DNA from: UBA6623 sp965226435
Lineage (GTDB): Bacteria; Acidobacteriota; Terriglobia; Bryobacterales; UBA6623
Length of the DNA: 64,000 nt
Direction: 5' to 3'
NCBI GenBank assembly: GCA_965226435.1
Contig: CBDDCY010000010.1
Coordinates: forward strand, 1-64,000
Made by a program: the position numbers and the translations under genes. Below, piece by piece: positions 44,880 to 54,033 of the stretch. The notes under the pieces are model-generated. The model did not search any database, was not told where the DNA came from, and was given only the letters and a program-made list of their open reading frames with translations. Every line of letters begins with the position of its first letter. Position 1 is the first letter of the stretch.

Positions 44880-45572
44880 TTACTTCCAATAAAACAGGCT
44901 CAGCCGCGGCAGGCCGGCCGTATCAAACGCCTGCCGTTGCAGGAACTGCTTTTCAAGGAGGGCCAATTGATCGGCCGTCATCTTCACCCGATAAGGCGCC
45001 AGGTGACGATCAAGCTCACGGCGGGCTCGCAACATTTCATCTTCACTGAGACGCTGCGTGGCCGCGGCAAGCAGGCGGTCTTCGAGAACGGTCAGCCGCT
45101 GCTCGACCGACTCGAGGTCGTCGATCGTTCCATCGCGCGAGGCCGAGGCAAGTTGGCCGAGTGAATCAGCCGTGTCGGCGCAGACTTGCTCGAATTCCTT
45201 GTCGGCGCCGACTCCGCCACGCCGTACCAACTCGGCGTTGTGCTGAAAATATTCGGCCAGCTCGGCGGGATCGAAAGCAGGGGCCGCCGACTTCTCGGGA
45301 GCCGCTTGGTCAGGCTCCGCCATCTCGCGCGCCGCCGTCAAAACCTCTTGGCTACAGTAGGCAACGGAGTTAACGATCCGCGTTCGGTTCTTGCGCTTGT
45401 GCCACTTTTCAAAAGCTCGGTCGATCCCCTTGCAAACCGCTTCCAGGGGCACGCCGGAGTCTTTCCAGATTTCGATCAAGGCCCAGTCGAGCGGCGAGAG
45501 CAGAAATATCCCGCTATTGCGAGCCCGCTGAAAGTGCTCTTCGATTTCAGTGAAGTAGTTGAAGTAGTTCAC
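44880..45572 (-). CDS. Conserved protein of unknown function
   Basis: I do not recognise a named family. The 230-residue protein starts NYFTEIEEHFQRARNSGIFLLSPLDWALIEIWKDSGVPLEAVCKGIDRAFEKW, a compact helical region that I associate with hypothetical proteins of Acidobacteria. After it comes an Ala/Glu-rich helical part (about 95-200) with coiled-coil character. Two cysteines are near 47 and 73 but no metal motif is clear. No signal peptide or membrane helix. It lies about 125 bases downstream of gmaS on the same strand and could be at the end of that transcript, but a role in methylamine use is not implied. Confidence 0.7.
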   Translation of the reverse strand: MNYFNYFTEIEEHFQRARNSGIFLLSPLDWALIEIWKDSGVPLEAVCKGIDRAFEKWHKRKNRTRIVNSVAYCSQEVLTAAREMAEPDQAAPEKSAAPAFDPAELAEYFQHNAELVRRGGVGADKEFEQVCADTADSLGQLASASRDGTIDDLESVEQRLTVLEDRLLAAATQRLSEDEMLRARRELDRHLAPYRVKMTADQLALLEKQFLQRQAFDTAGLPRLSLFYWK

Positions 45573-45698
45573 GGCCCAAGACAGCTATCATTCTTGCACC
45601 ATTCCGTTGAGCGTCCACAAGGGTCCGGTCGAGTCGACGCCGCGGGAGGAAAGTCTAAAAATGTGGCGCAAGCAGGGCCACAGGTCAGCAACAATCGG

Positions 45699-47033
45699 TT
45701 AGTAGACGTTGAGGTAGTTGTCGAGTTCCCACTGGCTGACGCTACGGTGATACTCGCGCCACTCTTCCCGCTTGACGCCGATGTAGTAGTCGGCGTAGGT
45801 TTCGCCCAAAGCCGCTTTGACGACTTCGTCTTGTTCTAGGCAGTCAAGAGCTTCGATTAACGTCGTCGGCAGAAAACGAATTCCGCGATCATTGAGCTCG
45901 GCCTCGGTGAGGGTGTAAAGGTTCTCGTTGTTTGCCGTGCCGGGGTCGATTTGCCGCTCGATGCCGTCGAGGCCGGCGGCCAAGGCGACGGCACAAGCCA
46001 GGTAGGGGTTCGAAGCGCCGTCCGCGGTGCGATTCTCCATTCGCCCCGGTCCGGGAACGCGAATCATTTGCGTCCGATTGGAAGGTCCGTAAGTAATGTA
46101 GACCGGCGCCCAGGTAGCGCCCGAGTGAGGTTCGGAGCGGATCAGTCGTTTGTAGCTGTTGACGATCGGCGAGGTGACGGCGGCCAGAGCGCCGGCATGG
46201 TCGAGAATGCCGCCCATGAACCAGCGGGCTCGCTGCGATAGGCCGAGGTCGTCGCTCTCGTCGAGGAAGAGATTTTCACCGCTATCCGCGTCGGCCAGAC
46301 TCATGTGGTAGTGAGTGCCGTTGCCGGTGAGATGGGCGAAAGGTTTCGGCATCAGCGTCGCCCATAAGCCGTTTTCCTCCGCGACAGTGCGAACCATCCA
46401 CTTAAAAAAAGTGTTGCGGTCGGCGGTGGTTAAAGCGTCGCTGTAGTGCCAATTGATTTCGAACTGACAGTTGGCGTCTTCGTGGTCGTTCGCATAGGGT
46501 CCCCAGGCCATCTCCTGCATGTAACCGATGATGGTGGTCATCAAATCGAGGTTGCGGTGGAGGGCCCGCAGATCGTAGCACGGCTTTTTGAGGGTGTCGT
46601 AGCGGTCCCAGGGCTCGAAACGACCGCTGTCGTTCTCCTTCAACAGCATGAACTCGGGCTCCACGCCGACGTTGAAGGTATAGCCTTCCAACCGGGCTTT
46701 TTCGAGTTGGCGCATCAGGATGGTGCGGGGGCAATACGGCCAAGCCTCGCCGCTGACGTGGATGTTGCCCGCCAGCCAGGCGACGTTCTTGCGCCAGGGC
46801 AGGACTGTCAGTGAGTCCAGGTCCGGGATGTTCATCATGTCGGTGTCATGAGGTCCCTGACCGATATGGCCCGCCGCGAAGCCGGCGAACCCGGCGCCCT
46901 CTTGCGACATTTCGTCAAAGTTCGTTGCCGGGACGAGCTTTGCCTTGGGCGCGCCGCTCATCTCCACGAAGGAGCACAAGAAGTATTCGATGCCCTCGTC
47001 TTCGATCCTTTTCTTGACCTGATCCGCCGTCAT
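45699..47033 (-). CDS. gmaS: Gamma-glutamylmethylamide synthetase (GlnT-type glutamine synthetase)
   Basis: Ligates methylamine to glutamate with ATP, the first step of the N-methylglutamate pathway. The glutamine-synthetase fold is clear: VGVEPEFMLL, NGTHYHMSL in place of the usual NGSGMHxH loop, SNRTQMIRVPG and ENRTADGASNPYL. It is 444 residues, the length of GlnT/GmaS rather than the 470 of GlnA. The adenylylation tyrosine region of GlnA is not evident. An AGGAGA ribosome binding site lies before the ATG. On its own it could be a glutamine synthetase; the identity as gmaS rests on its position 33 bases downstream of mgdA in the same operon. Confidence 0.87.
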   Translation of the reverse strand: MTADQVKKRIEDEGIEYFLCSFVEMSGAPKAKLVPATNFDEMSQEGAGFAGFAAGHIGQGPHDTDMMNIPDLDSLTVLPWRKNVAWLAGNIHVSGEAWPYCPRTILMRQLEKARLEGYTFNVGVEPEFMLLKENDSGRFEPWDRYDTLKKPCYDLRALHRNLDLMTTIIGYMQEMAWGPYANDHEDANCQFEINWHYSDALTTADRNTFFKWMVRTVAEENGLWATLMPKPFAHLTGNGTHYHMSLADADSGENLFLDESDDLGLSQRARWFMGGILDHAGALAAVTSPIVNSYKRLIRSEPHSGATWAPVYITYGPSNRTQMIRVPGPGRMENRTADGASNPYLACAVALAAGLDGIERQIDPGTANNENLYTLTEAELNDRGIRFLPTTLIEALDCLEQDEVVKAALGETYADYYIGVKREEWREYHRSVSQWELDNYLNVY

Positions 47034-47066
47034 GTTTGTCTCCTGTTAGAAACTTTCATCGATCCG

Positions 47067-48278
47067 TCAATGCGATACGGCCGCCGCCGCCTTTTCGCCC
47101 ACTAACCGCCCGCTACGGAACCTTCCGGGCGCAAAGGGCTCAATAATCTTAGGCACTTTCTTCGTCGCGATCAACTCCGCCAAGTACCTGCCGGCGGCCG
47201 GCGCCGCCTTGAAGCCGTAGGTTCCCCAGCCGATGTCCACGTAGAAGTTGTCCAGTTCCTCCGCGGCTCCAATGATCGGCGCGAAATCGGGGGTCATGTC
47301 GCAGATACCGGCCCACTGGCGAAGTACCTTCATGTGATGAAGCTGGGGGAACAGCTCCAGGGTTGAAGCGGCCATCTGCTCGAGCGTCGGCAGCGTGCCT
47401 CTCATGCTGTAGGACTGATACGGGTCGATCTCGGAGCCGATCACGACTTCACCGCGTCCGGTTTGATTGACGTACACATGCAGGCTTGCCGACACGATCA
47501 CAACGTCGAGGAACGGTTTGAGCGGCTCGGTGACGCAGGCCTGCAGGGGGTGCGTCACGATCGGCATCGAGACATTCGCCATCTTGCAGATCGTCGACGC
47601 CCAACCGGCGGCGGCGTTCACGACGACGCCGGCCGACACGGCGCCGCGATTTGTGACGACTTTGTCGGCCCGGCCGCCCTGTGTCGAAATGCCGGTCACT
47701 TCGGTGAAAGGGTGAATCTCGATGCCCATTCTGTCGCAGGCCCGCGCGTATCCCCAGACAACGGCGTCGTGGCGAATGATGCCGCCCGGCGGATGGTAGA
47801 GCCCGGCCACGATTGGGTAGCGAGGGCGATCACTGCAATCGATGTGGGGGACAAGTTTTTGAATCTCGTCGGGAACGATGATCCGGCTGTCGACGCCGAG
47901 CAGCTGGTTGGTTTCGGCGCGTACGCGAAGGCCGGCGACGGCCGTGTCGGAGTGTCCCAGGGTGAGGTGGCCGCACTGGCTGAACAGCAGATTCCAGTTC
48001 AGTTCCTCGGAGAGATTTTCGTAGAGCTTCAAAGACGCTTGATAGAAGGCCACGCCCTCGGGCGTGCGGTAATTGGACCGCAGGATGGCGGTATTGCGGC
48101 CGCTGGCCCCCGCGCCCAGATATCCTTTGTCGAGCAAAGCCACTTTGCGAACGCCATGCAGTTTGCCGAGGTAGTAGGCGGTGGCGAGCCCGTGAACGCC
48201 GGCCCCGACGATGACCACGTCATAGGCGGACTTGAGTTCGTGGGTCCGCCACATGCGGTCATTGCTAAACAGCTGCAT
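47067..48278 (-). CDS. mgdA: N-methylglutamate dehydrogenase subunit A (SoxB-like)
   Basis: The FAD-containing catalytic subunit, homologous to sarcosine oxidase beta. The dinucleotide motif GAGVHG is at 25-30 after a short N-terminal tail. The family pattern YLGAGASGRNTAILRSNYRTPEG follows, with GGIIRHDAVVWGYARA, NAAAGWAS, and a C-terminal WAGICDMTPDFAPIIG and GWGTYGFKAAPAAG. It should oxidise the N-methyl C-N bond of N-methylglutamate. 403 aa, normal length. Twelve bases separate it from mgdD. The name follows the methylotroph nomenclature; a plain sarcosine oxidase cannot be excluded from this subunit alone. Confidence 0.85.
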   Translation of the reverse strand: MQLFSNDRMWRTHELKSAYDVVIVGAGVHGLATAYYLGKLHGVRKVALLDKGYLGAGASGRNTAILRSNYRTPEGVAFYQASLKLYENLSEELNWNLLFSQCGHLTLGHSDTAVAGLRVRAETNQLLGVDSRIIVPDEIQKLVPHIDCSDRPRYPIVAGLYHPPGGIIRHDAVVWGYARACDRMGIEIHPFTEVTGISTQGGRADKVVTNRGAVSAGVVVNAAAGWASTICKMANVSMPIVTHPLQACVTEPLKPFLDVVIVSASLHVYVNQTGRGEVVIGSEIDPYQSYSMRGTLPTLEQMAASTLELFPQLHHMKVLRQWAGICDMTPDFAPIIGAAEELDNFYVDIGWGTYGFKAAPAAGRYLAELIATKKVPKIIEPFAPGRFRSGRLVGEKAAAAVSH

Positions 48279-48290
48279 TTCTTACCAAAC

Positions 48291-48962
48291 TCATGTGTTC
48301 GTCAAGAGCCCATAAGCCGTCGACCCGAACGGCCGGATTCCGAACTCAGCGCCGGCGTCGAGAACGGTTTCCCAGAGCCATTCGCCGTACTCCCGATTGA
48401 CGAGAATGAGATACGCCCTTAGCGATTCGATATCCCGGCGCATCAGGATCGCATAGGTGTGGTGGATCCCGGTCTGAGCGCAAGCCAGGTTCGGGAAAGC
48501 GTCACCCGAGACATCCAGATCGAAGAGCTTGCGAAGAACCTCGGGGCTGCGCGGACCGGCAAGCAGCAGCGCGGCATAGCCTGAAGTGACGTCGGTCAGA
48601 TAGGCGGGGTTGGAAGACTCGCCGGCCGCCGCCACGTAACGGTTCAGTTCGGCCTCGACTAATTCGCGATCGCCGGGGGCGCAAGTCACTAGATATCGGC
48701 CCGCCCGCAACCGCCACGACTGTGCTTCTTCTCCCAATGCGTGTGGAGAATTCAGATTCTCGCCCTGAAGATTGAACTTAGGGATCGAACTCAAATCCGC
48801 CAAGCCAACCGCTCGACGGGCGGCCTCGGCTTCCTCTTGCGGGGAAGTGAAATGGGCGACCCCTTCCCAGCCTCGGTCCACGGTGATCTCGGCCCCCATT
48901 TTCCGGAATGTCTCCGAGAGAGGGGACTGTTTGACGACCTCGTGCTGTGTTTCCGCGGACAA
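48291..48962 (-). CDS. mgdD: N-methylglutamate dehydrogenase subunit D (SoxG-like)
   Basis: The gamma subunit, a GcvT-like fold that helps shape the folate channel in heterotetrameric sarcosine oxidase. Recognisable parts are PLSETFRKMGAEI, FTSPQEEAEAARRAVGLADLS, KFNLQGENL, LTDVTSGYAALLLAGPRSPEVL and RPFGSTAYGLL. At 223 residues it is slightly longer than many SoxG proteins. It lacks the folate-binding motif of the large subunit, so it is structural. The gene lies 39 bases after mgdC. Confidence 0.83.
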   Translation of the reverse strand: MSAETQHEVVKQSPLSETFRKMGAEITVDRGWEGVAHFTSPQEEAEAARRAVGLADLSSIPKFNLQGENLNSPHALGEEAQSWRLRAGRYLVTCAPGDRELVEAELNRYVAAAGESSNPAYLTDVTSGYAALLLAGPRSPEVLRKLFDLDVSGDAFPNLACAQTGIHHTYAILMRRDIESLRAYLILVNREYGEWLWETVLDAGAEFGIRPFGSTAYGLLTNT

Positions 48963-49001
48963 TGCTTCTCCCGTTGCGATCTGTTTGGCTTTCGCGGCGC
49001 G

Positions 49002-51686
49002 TTACATTCGCAGCCTGGTTCCTTCCGGGTCGTGGAAAGCGGCTTGTTGGACGCGCGCCTTGGCGAGCTGCCCCTGTGCGCGCACATTGATTTCCCGACC
49101 GTCTTCAGCCAGGTTGGCCGCGACCCAGCCCAGGCCCACCGCCCGTCCGGTAACCGGCGAGTAGCGCGCGCTGGTGACTCTCCCCACCGGCTTGCCGGCC
49201 ACGACGATCGCGGAGCCGTCGTCGGGAAGGCGGTCGTCGAGCATCACGAACCCGATCAGCCGCTCGTTCGCCGGAGCGGACCGCAGGCTTTCCAGCGACG
49301 TCTTGCCGATGAAGTCGGGCTTGTCGAGCTTTGCCACCCAAGGCATGTCGGACTCGTAGGGGTTGCTCAAGGCGTCCGTATCGACGCCAACGATGACGTG
49401 CTTCTTTTCGAGCCTGAGCATGCGCTGCGCTTCCACGCCGAAGGGGCGAACGCCAAAGGGTTTGCCCGCTTCCAGAACAGCGTTCCAAACATGCACGCCG
49501 TATTCGGCGGGCACATGGATCTCCCAGCCCATCTCGCCGACGAAACCAATCCGCAGCAAGACAGCGGGGCAGCCGGCTACTTCAGCCCGGCGGCAAGCCA
49601 TATAACGAAAGGCAACGGTCGATAGATCGACATCGGTCAGGCTCGAAAGAACTTCGCGCGACTGCGGACCGGCGACGTTAATGGAAGACCGCCCGCCGGT
49701 GACGTTTGTGATATGGGCGTCCCAGCCGGTGTCGATCAGCCACCATTCCAGCCACTGGACGACAAACTCCAAATTGCCGGTGGTGGTGGTCAGGAAGTAG
49801 TGGTCCTCGGCAAGCCTGGAGATCGTCCCATCGTCAAGGATGATGCCGGTCTCATCGCAGGCGACCGCGTAACGGACTCGGCCCACCTTGAGATTCCCGA
49901 AGCGGTGCGTGTAGACCATGTCGAGCAGCTTGCCGGCGTCTTTTCCCTTGACGTCGATCTTGCCCAGCGGGCCGACATCGACGACGCCGACGCGCTTGCG
50001 TACTGCGTGGTATTCCTGCTCGATACACTCTTGCCGGCTCAGTGCGGGGTCGGCGTGGTAATAGAGCGGGCGCTTCCATTCGCCCATATTCATCCACACG
50101 GCGTTGAGCGCCTCGTGCCGATGGTGCAGTGGCCCCCTCTTGACCGGGAGCCGGCGTTCCCCGGCGAGAGCACCTAAAGACGCCGGGGGATTGGGCGGAC
50201 GGCTTGTCGTAACGCCGGTCTCGCCCATCGTGCGGCCTGTCTCCCGGGCACAGACGCCGATCGCCGACATTTGACACATGCGGCCTTGGCAAGGCCCCAT
50301 CGATACGGTCGTGTAGCGTTTGATGGTTTCGATGTGATCAAACCCTTCGGCGACTGCCTTTCGGAGATCACGCGAAGTGACGTCCTCGCAAAGGCAAACA
50401 AAGCAGCGTTTGGAGTCTGGATACGCGGGTGGCGAAACTGTCGCGGGCGTGATCCCTTCTCCCGCCACGTCTCCTACCGCGCTTACGCCCGCCGGCAAAT
50501 CCGTTGCGAGAAACGCGCCCTTGGCTTCATCCCACTTGAGTTTGGCGCCGGCCTGATGCAGCAACCCGGCGTCGGGGACAAGGTGGCCCCGGACGACGAT
50601 GAGATCGCAGGCGATGTGTGCCTCTTTGGTTTGCAAACCATTGACGCTGCCGGACCCCGCGGCCGCGACAACTTGCGCGGCCGGCACGATGGCGGCGACC
50701 TCGATCCCGGCCTCTCGCAGTCTTGACGCCAGGCGCTCCGCCGCGGCGCCGTCGGCGATCAATGCCGCTCGGCGTCCCGGAGCGATTCCATGAAGTCCGA
50801 TCAACCGCTCGACCGCGCTGCTCAGCATCACGCCGACCAGGTCGTTGTTTTCAAACAGCAACGGAGCCTCGTAAACGCCGGTGGCCACGATGACGCGTTT
50901 TGCTCGAACGCGAATCAATTGCTCGGAGGCATCCGGAGTCGTCCGGGGACGATATACGCCGAGCAGATTCCCTTCGTAGAGACCGAAGCAGTTGGAGCGC
51001 GAGAGTACTTCAATATTGCCTTGCCCCTGAATTCTCTCGACCAACTCAGGCAAGTTCAGATCCTCGCTTGGGCTATACCGCAGGTGTCCCCCCAGCGCGG
51101 GTTGGTTGTCGATCAATGTGACGGAAGCATTATCGCCGGCCAAGTCCCCAGCCGCTTTGAGTGCCGCGGAAAGTCCCGCCGGGCCGCCGCCCACGACCGC
51201 CACGTCGGTATGCACGTTCACATGCTCATAGTGGGGGAGCTGATCAGCAATCTGATCGATCGTGGGCGGCGCCTCGGCGAGCCCCGCCGCCTTGCGAATC
51301 CACGGCTCGACCGCGGCCCAAGCGCGGCGACTGGTAAACGTCTTGTAATACCATCCCACCGGCATCAGCCAACTGAACTTTTGGGCGGCCGCCAGTAGAT
51401 CGAAGTCGAGCGAAGGGAAGGCGTTCTGATGTTTCACCTTCATGCCGGGCCGGGCCTGTGCCATGCAGACCCGAACGTTGGGGATCCCATCCACGTTCAT
51501 GAGGCAGTTCGGACACTTCCCTGTTAGACAAAACAGGCCGCGGGGGCGATGGTTCTTGAAACTACGGGTGAAGATCCGTATACCGGAACGAAACATGGCC
51601 GCCGCCACGCTGTCGCCCGGCCGGGCCGCGATCGCCCGATTGCCAAAGAGAAAGGAGAAGCCGCCGTCAGCCTTTGCCGTGCCCAA
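49002..51686 (-). CDS. mgdC: N-methylglutamate dehydrogenase subunit C (SoxA-like), with two [2Fe-2S] motifs
   Basis: The alpha subunit binds NAD-type cofactor and folate and takes up the released one-carbon unit as methylene-tetrahydrofolate. Residues about 10-90 are a ferredoxin-like domain with Cys53, Cys58, Cys61 and Cys74 in the plant-type [2Fe-2S] arrangement (FCLTGKCPNC..C). The nucleotide-binding GGGPAG is at 166-171. A BFD-like region has Cys431-x-Cys433 and Cys466-x4-Cys471. From about 520 to the end is a GcvT-type folate domain (RKRVGVVDVGPLGKIDVKGKDA). I take TTG 51686 as start: AAGGAG lies 10 bases upstream and it overlaps the mgdB stop by 20 bases. The frame stays open to an ATG at 51818 inside mgdB, but that part has no similarity. 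894 aa. Confidence 0.86.
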   Translation of the reverse strand: MGTAKADGGFSFLFGNRAIAARPGDSVAAAMFRSGIRIFTRSFKNHRPRGLFCLTGKCPNCLMNVDGIPNVRVCMAQARPGMKVKHQNAFPSLDFDLLAAAQKFSWLMPVGWYYKTFTSRRAWAAVEPWIRKAAGLAEAPPTIDQIADQLPHYEHVNVHTDVAVVGGGPAGLSAALKAAGDLAGDNASVTLIDNQPALGGHLRYSPSEDLNLPELVERIQGQGNIEVLSRSNCFGLYEGNLLGVYRPRTTPDASEQLIRVRAKRVIVATGVYEAPLLFENNDLVGVMLSSAVERLIGLHGIAPGRRAALIADGAAAERLASRLREAGIEVAAIVPAAQVVAAAGSGSVNGLQTKEAHIACDLIVVRGHLVPDAGLLHQAGAKLKWDEAKGAFLATDLPAGVSAVGDVAGEGITPATVSPPAYPDSKRCFVCLCEDVTSRDLRKAVAEGFDHIETIKRYTTVSMGPCQGRMCQMSAIGVCARETGRTMGETGVTTSRPPNPPASLGALAGERRLPVKRGPLHHRHEALNAVWMNMGEWKRPLYYHADPALSRQECIEQEYHAVRKRVGVVDVGPLGKIDVKGKDAGKLLDMVYTHRFGNLKVGRVRYAVACDETGIILDDGTISRLAEDHYFLTTTTGNLEFVVQWLEWWLIDTGWDAHITNVTGGRSSINVAGPQSREVLSSLTDVDLSTVAFRYMACRRAEVAGCPAVLLRIGFVGEMGWEIHVPAEYGVHVWNAVLEAGKPFGVRPFGVEAQRMLRLEKKHVIVGVDTDALSNPYESDMPWVAKLDKPDFIGKTSLESLRSAPANERLIGFVMLDDRLPDDGSAIVVAGKPVGRVTSARYSPVTGRAVGLGWVAANLAEDGREINVRAQGQLAKARVQQAAFHDPEGTRLRM

Positions 51687-51963
51687 GGGGTTCGTTCTCC
51701 TTCTCTTGGGGCTCGCCGGGGAAATAGGCTCGGACGACGCGATTGGTCTTCGTGTCACGGAGTGCTTGCAGCCAGCGCCCGCACCCCAGGCGGTGGTACC
51801 ACCACTCGGTGTGGACACCCATTTCGTTGCGGCGGACGTAGCTGTAGCGGAACCAGTCCTCCGCCGGTGCTCCCGGCTCGGGACGTCGCAGGACTTCGCC
51901 GCCGAATCGAAATTCGTAGACGCTTCGCTCGCCGCATTCAGGACAACTGATCAAGAATGACAC
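51667..51963 (-). CDS. mgdB: N-methylglutamate dehydrogenase subunit B (SoxD-like)
   Basis: The small delta subunit, which binds zinc and stabilises the complex. It has 98 residues with CPECGER near the N-terminus, EDWFRYSYVRRNEMGVHTEWWYHRLGCGRW in the middle (with the third and fourth ligands His and Cys), and a short charged tail. These are the conserved features of SoxD. The C-terminal 20 bases overlap the start of mgdC, so the two are translationally coupled. Confidence 0.9.
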   Translation of the reverse strand: MSFLISCPECGERSVYEFRFGGEVLRRPEPGAPAEDWFRYSYVRRNEMGVHTEWWYHRLGCGRWLQALRDTKTNRVVRAYFPGEPQEKENEPLGHGKG

Positions 51964-51990
51964 GAAGAAAGAACCTCTTCCAAAGGGCGA

Positions 51991-53319
51991 TCAACGCCCC
52001 CAAACGCGCCGTGTGCCCACCAAAGGCAATTCGCAAACCACGGAAGCTTCCGGGGTCAGCGCCGCCATGTCTTCCGGCTCCAAGTGGTGAACATCCGACT
52101 TTCCGCAGGCCCGTGCCAGCATTTGAATTTCGAGGGACATGGCCCTCAGGAGATTGGTGACTCGCTGGGCTGCTTCCGCGATGGGCAGCCGTTTCATCAA
52201 TTCCGGATCTTGCGTCGTCACGCCTACCGGACAGCGGCCCGTATGGCAGTGGTGACAAAAATGGGGCTCAGTGCCGAGCTTGTGGTAGTCCTCGACATAA
52301 ACAGGCTTGTTGCAGTTGAGGGCGATCAATGCCGCGGTTCCGATATAGATGGCGTCCGCGCCCAAAGCCATGGCCTTGGCGGCGTCCACGCCGTCCCGGA
52401 TACCCCCGGCGATGATCAATTGCATTTTCCCGAACATACCCATGTCCTCGAGCGCGGCCCTGGCCTCGCAAACCGCGGCGAGAGTCGGAACTCCCGTGTG
52501 CTCCTGGAGGATTGCGGGCGACGCGCCCGTGCCCCCTTCCATGCCGTCCACGACGACGACATCGGCCCCCGCCTTGGCCGCGAGTTTCACGTCGTCGTAG
52601 ACCCGGCTGGCGCCAAGCTTGACGAAAATAGGAACCTGCCAATCGGTGGCCTCCCGCAGCTCCTCGATCTTGATGATCATGTCGTCTGGGCCGAGCATGT
52701 CGGGGTGGCGAGCCGGGCTGCGCTGGTCGACCCCGGCGGGCAGGTCGCGTTGCTTGGCAATCGTGTCGGACACTTTCGATTCGAGCAGCAGCCCGCCGGT
52801 GCCCGGTTTCGCGCCCTGACCGATCGTGAGTTCAATCCCGTCGGCCATGCGCATGTGATGAACGTTGATGCCGTAGCGGGAAGGCAGGACCTCATAGATC
52901 AACACGCGGCTGTTCTCGCGCTCGGCGGCCAGCATGCCGCCGTCGCCGGTCGTGTTCGACGAGCCGACGGCCGAGGCGCCCTTGGCGAGCGCCACCTTGG
53001 CGTTGTAGGAAAGCGCCCCCCAGCTCATCCCCGTGATCATGATGGGGATGTCAAGTTCGATCGGTTTTTCGGCGAACCGAGTACCGAGCACGGTTTTCGT
53101 GGAGCACTTTTCGCGGTATCCCTCAAGAGGAATGCGGGTCAAGGAGCTGGGCAGAAAGGTGAGATCATCGAAGGTCGCCCAACGTCGTTCGCGCAGCGTG
53201 CCGTATCCGCGGATGCGGTAGACGCCGCTCTCGGCCTTGGTTTGAATGTCATCGATGACTTTTGAGGAGAAGACGCCGCTGCCTTCCAAGGCAGGGCGAT
53301 GACTTGGGGAATCGGACAT
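51991..53319 (-). CDS. mgsC: N-methylglutamate synthase subunit C (glutamate-synthase-like FMN subunit)
   Basis: The synthase core, homologous to the FMN-binding domain of GltB. It transfers methylamine from gamma-glutamylmethylamide to 2-oxoglutarate. Residues are typical: GMSWGALSYNAKVALAKGA, TIGQGAKPGTGG, FVKLGASRVYDD, VVVDGMEGGTG, AGGIRDGVDAAKAMALGADA. A cysteine cluster CHHCHTGRCPVG near 355-366 fits the [3Fe-4S] centre of this family. 442 aa, matching the separate-subunit form. The gene lies six bases from mgsB. Confidence 0.9.
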   Translation of the reverse strand: MSDSPSHRPALEGSGVFSSKVIDDIQTKAESGVYRIRGYGTLRERRWATFDDLTFLPSSLTRIPLEGYREKCSTKTVLGTRFAEKPIELDIPIMITGMSWGALSYNAKVALAKGASAVGSSNTTGDGGMLAAERENSRVLIYEVLPSRYGINVHHMRMADGIELTIGQGAKPGTGGLLLESKVSDTIAKQRDLPAGVDQRSPARHPDMLGPDDMIIKIEELREATDWQVPIFVKLGASRVYDDVKLAAKAGADVVVVDGMEGGTGASPAILQEHTGVPTLAAVCEARAALEDMGMFGKMQLIIAGGIRDGVDAAKAMALGADAIYIGTAALIALNCNKPVYVEDYHKLGTEPHFCHHCHTGRCPVGVTTQDPELMKRLPIAEAAQRVTNLLRAMSLEIQMLARACGKSDVHHLEPEDMAALTPEASVVCELPLVGTRRVWGR

Positions 53320-53325
53320 AGGAAT

Positions 53326-54033
53326 CTAGAGCGCCTCCTCCCAAACCTTCCACTCGGCCTTGTCGAAATTCCAGAGCTTGCGGCCCGAAACGACTTTCTT
53401 AAACCTCCCGGGTTCGGGAACGCCGGAGCGGATCGGTTGCGGAAGATGTCGGGTCAGAGCGTCGCCGAGGAGCTGGATGTCTTCTTCGGAAGGCTCCGAG
53501 ACGACGGTGTCATTTCCGAGTTCGCGGATTTCGCCCCCGACAAAGCAGACCGTTTCATACATCGAGTCCGCGAAACCCTCGCCCGTGTCGCCACAGATGA
53601 TCATGGTTCCTTTCTGACCCATGAAGCCGCTCATGTAGCCGCAGTCGCCGCCTACCAGGATCAGCCCGCCCTTGATCGAGACTCCCGTGCGCGCGCCGGA
53701 GTCGCCATGGATCACCACGGAGCCTCCGCGCATGGCGGCGCCCGCGCTATTGCCGGCGTTGCCCTCGGCGGTAACTTCGCCGGTGAGCATGGACTCCGCC
53801 AGGCCCCAACCGGCGCTGCCTTTGACGCGGATAGTGGCCCCGTCGCTCAATCCGCCGCAATAGTAGCCGACACTGCCTTCAAAGGTGACCCGACCGGAGT
53901 CGAGCAAGGCCACGCCAAGATTGTGGCGAGCGCCCGGCGAAGTGACCACAACCTCCTCGCCGTCGGCGAGCAGACTTCGCATCTCCCGGTTAACATCGCG
54001 GACGCTTCTTCCCGCGCAGCTCAATTCCGCCAT
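53326..54033 (-). CDS. mgsB: N-methylglutamate synthase subunit B (GXGXG domain)
   Basis: A right-handed beta-helix protein homologous to the GXGXG domain at the end of GltB. Glycine-rich rungs are visible: GSVGYYCGGLSDGATIRVKG, GNAGNSAGAAMRGGSVVIHG, GDCGYMSGFMGQKGTMIICG and DTGEGFADSMYE. 235 residues. It has a structural role, linking the amidotransferase and synthase sites. It overlaps mgsA by 13 bases, so the products are made together. Confidence 0.9.
   Translation of the reverse strand: MAELSCAGRSVRDVNREMRSLLADGEEVVVTSPGARHNLGVALLDSGRVTFEGSVGYYCGGLSDGATIRVKGSAGWGLAESMLTGEVTAEGNAGNSAGAAMRGGSVVIHGDSGARTGVSIKGGLILVGGDCGYMSGFMGQKGTMIICGDTGEGFADSMYETVCFVGGEIRELGNDTVVSEPSEEDIQLLGDALTRHLPQPIRSGVPEPGRFKKVVSGRKLWNFDKAEWKVWEEAL

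Noticed and set aside
51687..51818. ATG 51818 as the start of mgdC
   Set aside because: It would overlap mgdB by over 150 bases with an unrelated N-terminus; the TTG at 51686 has a good ribosome binding site and a family-like start.
47067..51963. Annotation as plain heterotetrameric sarcosine oxidase
   Set aside because: The subunits are homologous, but the adjacent mgsABC and gmaS genes and the retained cluster cysteines fit N-methylglutamate dehydrogenase better. Kept as an alternative in the entries.
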